Assembly (NCBI RefSeq): GCF_005938215.1
Contig: NZ_VCPD01000002.1
Location: forward strand, 372,001 to 436,000
Length of the DNA stretch: 64,000 nt
Origin: Ruegeria sediminis
GTDB lineage: Bacteria > Pseudomonadota > Alphaproteobacteria > Rhodobacterales > Rhodobacteraceae
Reading direction: 5' to 3'
The position numbers and the translations under genes were made by a program. Within the stretch, counting starts at the first letter, position 1; every line of letters starts with the position of its first letter. The notes beneath the pieces are model-generated. The model made no database searches, was not told the origin of the DNA, and saw only the letters and a program-made list of their open reading frames with translations. Positions 25,749 to 32,952 of the stretch are shown here, piece by piece.

Positions 25749-27143
25749 ATGTCTCAGACCCGCACCGAAACCGACAGCTTTGGCCCGCTGGAAGTTCCCG
25801 CCGACAAGTATTGGGGCGCTCAGACGCAGCGTTCCATCATGAATTTCCCCATCGGCTGGGAAAAACAGCCCGTGGCCATCGTCCGCGCGTTGGGCGTGAT
25901 CAAAAAGGCCTGCGCCATGGCGAACAAGGCCAGCGGCAAACTGGATGCCAAACTGGCTGATGCCATCATTCAGGCGGCCGGCGAGGTGATTGAAGGCAAG
26001 TTCGACGACAACTTTCCTCTGGTCGTCTGGCAAACCGGGTCGGGCACCCAGTCCAACATGAACTCGAACGAGGTGATCGCAAACCGCGCCATCGAAATCC
26101 TCGGCGGCGTGATCGGGTCCAAGGATCCGGTGCATCCCAACGATCACTGCAACATGGGGCAATCGTCGAATGACACCTTCCCCACCGCCATGCACATCGC
26201 CACCGCAATGATGGTGCGTGACGTTCTGCTGCCGGGGCTGGAAAAGCTGGCCGCTGGTCTGGAGCAGAAGGCCCAGGAGTTCAAGGACATCATCAAGATC
26301 GGCCGCACCCATACCCAAGACGCGACGCCGCTGACGCTGGGCCAGGAGTTTTCGGGCTACGCGCATCAGATCCGTCAGGGCATCGCGCGTGTGAACGCGG
26401 CCATGCCGGGCATCTACGAGCTTGCGCAGGGCGGTACAGCCGTGGGTACCGGGCTGAACACCCAGAAAGGCTGGGGCGAGACCGTCGCCGCCAACATGGC
26501 CGAGATCACCGGTTTGCCCTTCGTGACCGCGCCCAACAAGTTCGAGGCGCTGGCCGCCCATGACGCGATGGTTTTCCTGTCGGGTGCGCTCGCGACGATT
26601 GCCGGGTCTTGCTACAAGATCGCCAATGACATCCGCTTCCTCGGCTCTGGTCCGCGTTCGGGGCTGGGCGAGTTGATCCTGCCCGAAAACGAGCCGGGAT
26701 CGTCGATCATGCCGGGCAAGGTTAACCCGACGCAGGCCGAGGCGCTGACACAAGTGGCCGCCCACGTGATGGGCAATGACGCCGCCATCAAGTTCGCGGG
26801 CTCGCAGGGCCATTTCGAGTTGAACGTCTACAACCCGATGATGTCCTACAACCTGCTGCAGTCGATCCAATTGCTGGGCGATGCGGCGGACAGCTTCACC
26901 GAACGGATGCTGCTGGGCATCGAGGCCAACAAACCGCGCATCGACAAGCTGATGAAGGAATCGCTGATGCTGGTCACCGCGTTGGCCCCCACAATCGGGT
27001 ATGACAACGCAACGACCGTCGCCAAGACAGCCCACAAGAACGGCACCACTTTGAAAGAAGAAGCGGTCAGACTGGGTTTTGTCGATGAGGCAACATTTGA
27101 CGACGTCGTTCGCCCCGAAGAGATGATCGGGCCAAAAGACTGA
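25749..27143 (+). CDS. fumC: Class II fumarate hydratase FumC
   Basis: FumC (464 residues) interconverts fumarate and malate in the TCA cycle without an iron-sulfur cluster. The class II motifs are all there: [20 protein letters not shown] at the N-terminus, [34 protein letters not shown] and the signature [20 protein letters not shown]. The length is normal. Two tiny genes overlap its 3' end in a row, which suggests one transcript. Confidence 0.97.
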   Translation: MSQTRTETDSFGPLEVPADKYWGAQTQRSIMNFPIGWEKQPVAIVRALGVIKKACAMANKASGKLDAKLADAIIQAAGEVIEGKFDDNFPLVVWQTGSGTQSNMNSNEVIANRAIEILGGVIGSKDPVHPNDHCNMGQSSNDTFPTAMHIATAMMVRDVLLPGLEKLAAGLEQKAQEFKDIIKIGRTHTQDATPLTLGQEFSGYAHQIRQGIARVNAAMPGIYELAQGGTAVGTGLNTQKGWGETVAANMAEITGLPFVTAPNKFEALAAHDAMVFLSGALATIAGSCYKIANDIRFLGSGPRSGLGELILPENEPGSSIMPGKVNPTQAEALTQVAAHVMGNDAAIKFAGSQGHFELNVYNPMMSYNLLQSIQLLGDAADSFTERMLLGIEANKPRIDKLMKESLMLVTALAPTIGYDNATTVAKTAHKNGTTLKEEAVRLGFVDEATFDDVVRPEEMIGPKD

Positions 27144-27319
27144 TGGGCAAGCCGGTCAACCTGAACCGGTACCGAAAGGAAAAGGCGCGGGCCGAGAAAA
27201 AGGCCCGCGCAAACGCAAATGCGGCAGCCTTTGGTCGCACCAAGGCGGAAAAAGACCTGGAAAAAGCCCGTGCGGAAAAGGAACGCCGCGACCTTGACGG
27301 GCATGAGCGCGACAAATGA
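27143..27319 (+). CDS. DUF4169-like basic 58-residue protein
   Basis: This very short gene begins with ATG overlapping the fumC stop (TGATG) and ends in ATGA, where the next gene starts. The product [20 protein letters not shown] and onward is highly charged, almost all Lys, Arg, Glu and Ala, and probably one long helix with a NAAAFGRTKAEKDLE stretch. It resembles DUF4169 proteins of alphaproteobacteria. The function is unknown; the charge pattern would fit nucleic-acid or ribosome contact. Confidence 0.72.
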   Translation: MGKPVNLNRYRKEKARAEKKARANANAAAFGRTKAEKDLEKARAEKERRDLDGHERDK

Positions 27320-27537
27320 GCGGCCCGCCCGTCAAACGCTCGCTGACGCTCAAGGGGCACCGGACCTCCGTGTCGCTCGAGGACGAATTCTGGCAAGCCT
27401 TTCGTGAAATCGCCAAAACAAAAGGCTTGCCGATCAATGTGCTGGCCTCCGAAATCGATGTCGCGCGCGATCCCGAAACCGGCCTCGCCTCCGCCATTCG
27501 GGTTTTCATCCTGAACTGGTACCGCCAGCGCGATTGA
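27316..27537 (+). CDS. Ribbon-helix-helix domain protein
   Basis: This 73-residue protein has a ribbon-helix-helix pattern: the strand KRSLTLKGHRTSVSLEDEFW leads into helices AFREIAKTKGLPINVLASEI and SAIRVFILNWYRQRD. This matches the RHH_4 type of small DNA-binding proteins. Its ATG overlaps the stop of the 58-residue gene by four bases. Together with fumC and DUF4169 it forms a coupled chain, so it may be an autoregulatory partner, though the target is unknown. Confidence 0.78.
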   Translation: MSGPPVKRSLTLKGHRTSVSLEDEFWQAFREIAKTKGLPINVLASEIDVARDPETGLASAIRVFILNWYRQRD

Positions 27538-27595
27538 TGCTTGAAATACGAACTGATAGCTGGCTGATTGGATGGGAACAAAACAGGATCATCCG

Positions 27596-28204
27596 ATGAG
27601 CGAAACGATTCCCGGCCCGGACGGCCTGCCCCGTTGCCGCTGGTGCCAAGCGGCACCCGAGTTTTTCGAATACCACGACACCGAATGGGGCTATCCGGTC
27701 GCAGACGATCAACGCCTTTTCGAGAAGCTCTGCCTCGAAAGCTTCCAGTCAGGTCTCAGTTGGCGCACCATCCTGGCAAAACGCGAGAATTTCCGGGCGG
27801 CATTCCACGGCTTCGACATCGAACGGGTAGCTGAGTTCACCGACAAAGACGTGGAGCGCCTGCTGAACGACAAGGGCATCATCCGCCACAAGGGAAAGAT
27901 CGAGGCGGTCATCAACAACGCGCGCCGGGCACACGAACTGGTGGCGGAGACAGGCTCGCTTGCGGCCTACGTCTGGCGATACGAGGCGCTGCCCGAGGAT
28001 TTGCCCGAACCGCAAACGGTTTCGACCTCGCCCGAATCGGTGGCCATGTCCAAGGATCTCAAGAAACGCGGATGGAAATTCGTCGGTCCTACGACGGTCT
28101 TCGCCTTCATGCAGGCAATGGGGCTGGTGAACGACCATGCCGTAGGGTGCGCGATGCGCGAGAAGGCCACGCGGCTGCGCCGGGATTTTACCAAGCCGGA
28201 ATGA
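27596..28204 (+). CDS. tag: DNA-3-methyladenine glycosylase I
   Basis: Tag (202 residues) removes 3-methyladenine from DNA. Motifs seen: RCRWCQAAPEFFEYHDTEWG at the N-terminus with the zinc-snap cysteine and the active-site glutamate region, LCLESFQSGLSWRTILAKRE, and C-terminal FVGPTTVFAFMQAMGLVNDH with further zinc ligands (H, C). The ATG at 27596 has AGGA at seven bases and is preferred over an ATG 24 bases upstream. It converges on the aldolase gene. Confidence 0.93.
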   Translation: MSETIPGPDGLPRCRWCQAAPEFFEYHDTEWGYPVADDQRLFEKLCLESFQSGLSWRTILAKRENFRAAFHGFDIERVAEFTDKDVERLLNDKGIIRHKGKIEAVINNARRAHELVAETGSLAAYVWRYEALPEDLPEPQTVSTSPESVAMSKDLKKRGWKFVGPTTVFAFMQAMGLVNDHAVGCAMREKATRLRRDFTKPE

Positions 28205-28205
28205 A

Positions 28206-28226
28206 AAGGCGCCCCGCAGAGCGCCT
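28206..28226 (-). terminator. Terminator of the aldolase gene
   Basis: On the minus strand GGCGC, an eight-base loop, GCGCC and then TTTTC lie just after the aldolase stop in the convergent gap with tag. The stem is short but the U-run is present. Confidence 0.45.
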
Positions 28227-28232
28227 GCTCTG

Positions 28233-29120
28233 TCACACCGAGGCGCGGTAGATCTTATCGATATTGCTGCCCAATGCCGCGATGAATTCGGCGTCCGACA
28301 TCTGCTTGGACAGCCCTTCGGTCAAGGCGCGAGAGAAGGAGGCAATCATCTTGCCGTTCCTGTTCAGCAGATCGCAGGCTTCTTCGGTGGAGTAGCCGCC
28401 CGACAGCGCAACCACGCGCAGAACGCGCGGATGGTCGGCCAGTTCGTCGTACAGGTTCGCCTTGCTCGGGATGGTCAGCTTCAGCATCACTTCCTGGCCG
28501 TCGTCCAGCGTGTCGAGATGCTTGAGGATTTCGGCTTTCAGCAGGTCCTCGGCCTCGGCCTTGGTTGCCGAGTCGATGTTCACCTCCGGCTCGACGATCG
28601 GCACCATTCCGGCCGCGATCACCTCGCGCGCGACGTCGAACTGTTGCGCCACCACGGCGGCGATCCCTTCGGCATTGGCTTCGTGGATAACCGAGCGTTC
28701 CTTGGTGCCAAACACGCCCATGGGCGACGCCTTGGCCAGAGTTGCGGCCAAGCCCGGGATCGGCTTCATCATCTGGACGCCATTGGCCTGTTCCTCCAGG
28801 CCCTTGTCGATCTTCAGGAACGGCACGACGCCTTTGACCGACCAGAGGTAGTCAGCGACCTGCTGGCCTTCGATTTCTTCGCCCAAGGTGCGTTCGAACA
28901 GGATTGCGCCTATCACCTTCGCCTTGGTGAAATCGTCGGCCAGGATGATCCGTTCGCGCATCTTCTGGATCTCGGCGAACATCTCTTCTTCGGACCCGTA
29001 CTGGGCGGCATCGACGCCGTAAAGCGCCAGCGCCTTCGGGGTCGAACCACCGCTCTGGTCCAGAGCCGCGATGAAGCCCGCACCGTTTTTCATCTGTTCG
29101 CGCTGGTCTGCCTTGGACAT
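28233..29120 (-). CDS. Class I fructose-bisphosphate aldolase
   Basis: This 295-residue aldolase of the short bacterial class I type splits fructose 1,6-bisphosphate through a Schiff-base lysine. Seen are GAGFIAALDQSGGSTPKAL near the N-terminus, VVPFLKIDKGLEEQANGVQM, the IVEPEVNIDS strand, and the EVMLKLTIPSKANLYDELAD region, which carries the lysine expected to form the Schiff base. GGYSTEEACDLL binds phosphate. No divalent-metal motif of class II enzymes is present. It is read alone between tag and the P450 gene. Confidence 0.9.
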   Translation of the reverse strand: MSKADQREQMKNGAGFIAALDQSGGSTPKALALYGVDAAQYGSEEEMFAEIQKMRERIILADDFTKAKVIGAILFERTLGEEIEGQQVADYLWSVKGVVPFLKIDKGLEEQANGVQMMKPIPGLAATLAKASPMGVFGTKERSVIHEANAEGIAAVVAQQFDVAREVIAAGMVPIVEPEVNIDSATKAEAEDLLKAEILKHLDTLDDGQEVMLKLTIPSKANLYDELADHPRVLRVVALSGGYSTEEACDLLNRNGKMIASFSRALTEGLSKQMSDAEFIAALGSNIDKIYRASV

Positions 29121-29192
29121 ATCACTTTCCCGTTCAATCTGATTCCGATTTGCGTTTCCGAATACAGCAAGGCTTTGACGGATGGTAGCGTG

Positions 29193-30542
29193 TTAACGCT
29201 CAACCACCCGCAGCCAGATCCCATCCCGCGCCCGCACGGTCAGATGCGCTACCGGAACGGGATCCTTGCCATCGATCCGCTCAAGCCGGAAGTGGCGCAG
29301 CAGCATCGACAGGATCAACGGCCCTTCGACCATGGCGAACCCGGCCCCGGTACAAACCCTGGGTCCGGCGGAAAACGGGACATAGGCGTCACGTTGGCAG
29401 GTTTTGCCGTTCTCGGTTTGCCATCGCGCCGGGTCGAATTCGTCTGGACGGTCCCAAAGCCGTTCGTGACGGTGCAAATGCCACGGGCTGAGCACGATCT
29501 GCGCCCCCTTGGGCACGTCCCGCCCACGGAACCGTTCGGGGCATGTTGCCTCGCGCACCATCATCGGCACCGGCGGGTAAAGCCGAAGCGCCTCGCGGAA
29601 CACGTCGCGGCTGAGCCTGAGTTTCGACATCACGGCAAAACTTTCGTCTTCCAAAGCCTGCGCCTCGGCCGCCAACCGGTCCTGCCACTCGGGATAAAGC
29701 GCCATGAGGTACAAGGTCCAGGCCAGCGCCGACGCACTTGTTTCGTGACCGGCAAGGAAGAAGATCGCCACCTGGTCTACCATCTCGGCCGTGCCGAACC
29801 GCTCGCCCGTCACCGGATCCGCGGTGGTCATGATCTTGGTCGCCAGATCGTCGGGCGCTGTCCCGGTATTGATGGCGGCCATGCGGTCACAGGTCAGCCG
29901 TTCGATCAGCGTCCGGATCTCGGCCGCACTCTCGCGAGTTTCGCGCGAGTGGAACCGGGGAACCCAGCGCGGAACGGGAACGAACGCGGCGGTGTTCAGC
30001 AGAGGTTGCGCCCGCTGGTACGCGCGAAACCTGTCGAACACGCGCGTGGCGATTTCGTGTTCGATGGGGATGGAGAACAGGGTTCTGAAAATCACGTCTG
30101 CCGCGGCATGGCTTGTGATTTCCTCGAACTCGATGTCTTGCCCGATACGCTGCCGCAACCGTGCCACGCAAGCCTCTGCGGCGTCCCGCATGGCGGGAAA
30201 CGTGTCACGCAACCTCCCGCCTTCGAAGGCCGGATCGATGATGCGCCGTTGCCGCTTCCATGTCTCGCCATTAGTAAGAAAGACGGACTCGCCCAGCAAT
30301 GGCCTCAGCCCCTCGCGGATTCGGTTGGATTTCGGGAAGTCATCCGGGCGCTGCTTGAGCACCGTGTCGATCAGATCCGGCTGGTTGATCAGGAAGGATC
30401 GGAAGAAAGGCGTCCGGAACTCGGCCATCCAGGCCCGGTAGAGTCGTTGCGGCTGCGCAGACAGAAGATCCTGGCGAAACAGTTTTAGGTAGCGCCACAA
30501 CGAGACCTTGTCGGCCCGCGCAGGCGGCTTTGGCGGGATCAT
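29193..30542 (-). CDS. Cytochrome P450
   Basis: This 449-residue P450 is soluble, with no membrane anchor. The I-helix oxygen motif is AIFFLAGHETSASALAWTLY, the ExxR pair is in DVFREALRLYPPVPMMVREA, and the heme-cysteine loop is FSAGPRVCTGAGFAMVEG. The overall pattern resembles fatty-acid-type bacterial P450s (CYP4/CYP102-like), but the substrate is unknown and no redox partner gene is nearby. The ATG overlaps the stop of the upstream serine hydrolase by four bases (ATGA), so the two proteins probably act together. Confidence 0.93.
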   Translation of the reverse strand: MIPPKPPARADKVSLWRYLKLFRQDLLSAQPQRLYRAWMAEFRTPFFRSFLINQPDLIDTVLKQRPDDFPKSNRIREGLRPLLGESVFLTNGETWKRQRRIIDPAFEGGRLRDTFPAMRDAAEACVARLRQRIGQDIEFEEITSHAAADVIFRTLFSIPIEHEIATRVFDRFRAYQRAQPLLNTAAFVPVPRWVPRFHSRETRESAAEIRTLIERLTCDRMAAINTGTAPDDLATKIMTTADPVTGERFGTAEMVDQVAIFFLAGHETSASALAWTLYLMALYPEWQDRLAAEAQALEDESFAVMSKLRLSRDVFREALRLYPPVPMMVREATCPERFRGRDVPKGAQIVLSPWHLHRHERLWDRPDEFDPARWQTENGKTCQRDAYVPFSAGPRVCTGAGFAMVEGPLILSMLLRHFRLERIDGKDPVPVAHLTVRARDGIWLRVVER

Positions 30543-31753
30543 GCGGCCACCGAAGTGTATTTGGACACCGCCACATCTATACGCGACCGTGAAGGCGCCC
30601 TGCCCCGATACCTTTCTGCAAGGGTCATGGGGCCCGCGGTGATCCGGAAATAGTCGTAATCGCCTGGCCTGTCGAAGGCGCAGAGATACTGGAAGTGCAA
30701 CCGGAAGAACCGCCAGCGCAGTTCGGACCAACGGTCCGGCGAAAGCGTTTGCGTGAAGGCCGCAGAAAGGACCAGTGGCCATTTTTTACCGGGACCGGCC
30801 ACACCGCTGACCGTCACAGGGTCACAGAGCGCAAAGGAACAGCCGTCGCCCGGGGCCGAAACGTCTGCCCAGGCGAGTTCGTTCCTCGCGCTAAGATAAT
30901 TCAGATCACCGCGCAGCCGGTGCGCCCTCGGCAGGAAGGATACCATCGGCATCACCTGACCCAACGTCAACAAGCCCAATGCGGGTCGATTTTCGGCGAC
31001 GTGTCCCTCGCGGATCAGGTCCGCCACAACCGAAACGGCAAGGTGCGCGCCCGAACTGTGTCCGACGACAAGAACCTCGTCCACGTCGTCCCGCATCGCC
31101 GTGCCGATGAGATCGACGAACTGCGCGATTTTGGCCTCAAACTCTGGCGGATATTCCCCCCGGAAACGCGCGGAATAGGCGTAGTTGTGCAACAGGTAAT
31201 AGACGTAAAGCTTGTGATCGAGGGCCCTGAAGCGGTGCAGGATCAGACCGGCCAGCACGATCCCCGGCACCGGGCTAAGCCAGTGCAGAACAGGCGCTGT
31301 CGCCTTGCCCACGATCCACACGATTGCCAGCGCCAGCGCCAACTGAAGCAGCAACATGCCAACAGGGTAAAATGCAGCGATGACGGGCCCTTTGCGCAGT
31401 CTCATGAGGCGCCACAACGCACCGGTCGACGCGTAGATCCATGCCGTCCTTGCCAGTTGCAGATATGTAGCGGGGATCGAGTTCGACATGCTGGTGCGCA
31501 CGACATCCGACCAGACCAGAACCGCGAACTCCGTTTCCGTTTGGCTGCCGTCCTGGAAGGAGGAAACCTGCCATCCATAAGAGCCTTCTCCGGATTTCGG
31601 TTTCAGGTTGATCTCATAGCCGGAAATCCGCGCCTGGGCCGCGGCCTCCTTGCGGTAGAGTTCCCTGTATCTGCGTGGTGGATTCGGATCGTAGCCGGGA
31701 ATGTAGAACACCCGGCGCCGGCGCACCCGTTTCTGCGGCGATAGACTGCTCAT
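30539..31753 (-). CDS. Membrane-associated serine hydrolase (alpha/beta fold)
   Basis: This 404-residue protein has the nucleophile elbow VLVVGHSSGAHLAVSVVADL in its second half and a VFYIPGYDPNPPRRYRELYR oxyanion region at the N-terminus. Two membrane helices lie between them (about residues 128-175, including VGMLLLQLALALAIVWIVG). The active site is thus tied to the membrane. The ATG at 31753 has AGAGG at a suitable distance, better than the ATG six bases upstream. Coupling to the P450 suggests a shared lipid-like substrate; no pathway can be named. Confidence 0.72.
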   Translation of the reverse strand: MSSLSPQKRVRRRRVFYIPGYDPNPPRRYRELYRKEAAAQARISGYEINLKPKSGEGSYGWQVSSFQDGSQTETEFAVLVWSDVVRTSMSNSIPATYLQLARTAWIYASTGALWRLMRLRKGPVIAAFYPVGMLLLQLALALAIVWIVGKATAPVLHWLSPVPGIVLAGLILHRFRALDHKLYVYYLLHNYAYSARFRGEYPPEFEAKIAQFVDLIGTAMRDDVDEVLVVGHSSGAHLAVSVVADLIREGHVAENRPALGLLTLGQVMPMVSFLPRAHRLRGDLNYLSARNELAWADVSAPGDGCSFALCDPVTVSGVAGPGKKWPLVLSAAFTQTLSPDRWSELRWRFFRLHFQYLCAFDRPGDYDYFRITAGPMTLAERYRGRAPSRSRIDVAVSKYTSVAA

Positions 31754-31819
31754 GGCCATGACCTCTGGAGCGCAGCCTAGCGCAGCATCGGGGCAAGCGT
31801 AAGCCCCGCCCCGATGACC

Positions 31820-32572
31820 TCAGCCAAGCGTCGCAAGGCCCGGGAATGTTTCCAGAAGCCACCAGCTGAACTCAGAGAACAGGCCGGTGATCAACATCAC
31901 GCCCACGATGAGCAGCAAGGCTCCCATACCCTTTTCGATCTTGCCCATATGGGGTTTGATCCGGTTCATCACCGTCATCGAGCGGTTGAGGAACATGGCC
32001 GCCAGCAGGAAGGGAACCCCCAGCCCCGCAGCGTAAACCCCAAGCAGCAACGTGCCGCGTGCCACGGACGCTTCCGAGGCCGCCAGTGACAGAATTGCGC
32101 CCAGTTGCGGCCCGATGCAAGGGGTCCAGCCGAAGGCGAAGGCCAACCCCAAAAGGTACGCGCCAAAGACCGAGCCGCCGGCATCCCCGGCTTCCATCCG
32201 CGCCTCCCGGTCCAGTAGCGGAATACGGAACGCGTTCAGGAAATGCAGACCGAAAACGATCACGACCGCGCCTGAGAGTTTGGCGAAAAGTTCTTGATTA
32301 GAAAGAAAAAACGCGCCGAAGGCCGACGCCGTGAATCCGAGCAGCAGGAACACCGTCGACAGCCCCAGAACGAAGAACAACGCCGCCAAGGTCGCCTTGC
32401 GTCGGGCATGTGCCTGATCCTGCATCTCGTGGATAGTCACGCCGCTCATATAGGCCAGGTAAGGCGGCACGATTGGCAACACACACGGTGACAGGAAACT
32501 GATGATTCCGCCGAGCATCGCGACGAACATGGCAGGCAGCAGGCCCGCATCGATGATATCGATTCCGAACAT
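31820..32572 (-). CDS. ccdA: CcdA-type cytochrome c biogenesis thiol transporter
   Basis: This 250-residue protein has six membrane helices and is the DsbD-beta/CcdA type that passes electrons from cytosolic thioredoxin to periplasmic thiols. The two redox cysteines are in ISFLSPCVLPIVPPYLAYMS near residue 28 and AFGWTPCIGPQLGAIL near residue 146. The start at 32572 gives MFGIDIIDAGLLPAM; a further ATG lies 12 bases upstream. It would serve the CcmEFH system found 15 kb away. It is divergent from tusA. Confidence 0.9.
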   Translation of the reverse strand: MFGIDIIDAGLLPAMFVAMLGGIISFLSPCVLPIVPPYLAYMSGVTIHEMQDQAHARRKATLAALFFVLGLSTVFLLLGFTASAFGAFFLSNQELFAKLSGAVVIVFGLHFLNAFRIPLLDREARMEAGDAGGSVFGAYLLGLAFAFGWTPCIGPQLGAILSLAASEASVARGTLLLGVYAAGLGVPFLLAAMFLNRSMTVMNRIKPHMGKIEKGMGALLLIVGVMLITGLFSEFSWWLLETFPGLATLG

Positions 32573-32678
32573 GATTCTGCACATATGTCATCATCGCGGC
32601 GGCGTCACGTGGCCATGCGGTCACATCCCCGTGCTCCGGATGCTGGACAGAAGCGGCGCGGCGGAATATCTGGCGGGT

Positions 32679-32912
32679 ATGACAGAAGTTACCGAAACCC
32701 TGGACGCGCTTGGCCTACTGTGCCCCCTGCCCGTCCTGAAAGCCCGCAAGCGACTGAAATCGCTGCCTGACGGCGCGCTTCTGCGCGTTCTGGCGGATGA
32801 TCCGGCGGCGATTGTGGACGTGCCCCATTTCTGCGCGGAAGCGGGACATGCTCTGGTCTCGCAAGATGACGAGAACGGCTACCAGAGCTATCTGATCCGC
32901 AAAGGCGGATAA
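32679..32912 (+). CDS. TusA family sulfurtransferase
   Basis: This 77-residue TusA-like sulfur carrier has its active-site cysteine in ALGLLCPLPVLKARKRLKSL near residue 15, in the family CPxP motif. The end GYQSYLIRKGG is typical. Such proteins hand persulfide sulfur to tRNA thiolation or molybdenum cofactor routes. MnmA, a possible final user, is at 0.9 kb. The start at 32679 follows a GGCGGGT purine-rich stretch. The gene is solitary and converges on rne. Confidence 0.88.
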   Translation: MTEVTETLDALGLLCPLPVLKARKRLKSLPDGALLRVLADDPAAIVDVPHFCAEAGHALVSQDDENGYQSYLIRKGG

Positions 32913-32918
32913 GAAAAA

Positions 32919-32946
32919 GGCGGGTCGATGTGACCCGCCCCATTTC
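32919..32946 (-). terminator. Terminator between tusA and rne
   Basis: A perfect eight-base-pair stem (GGCGGGTC/GACCCGCC) with a five-base loop lies at 32919-32939. On the minus strand it is followed by TTTTTCTTA, a classic end signal for rne; on the plus strand CCATTTCC follows, so it may also stop tusA. Confidence 0.75.
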
Positions 32947-32952
32947 CTCGTA

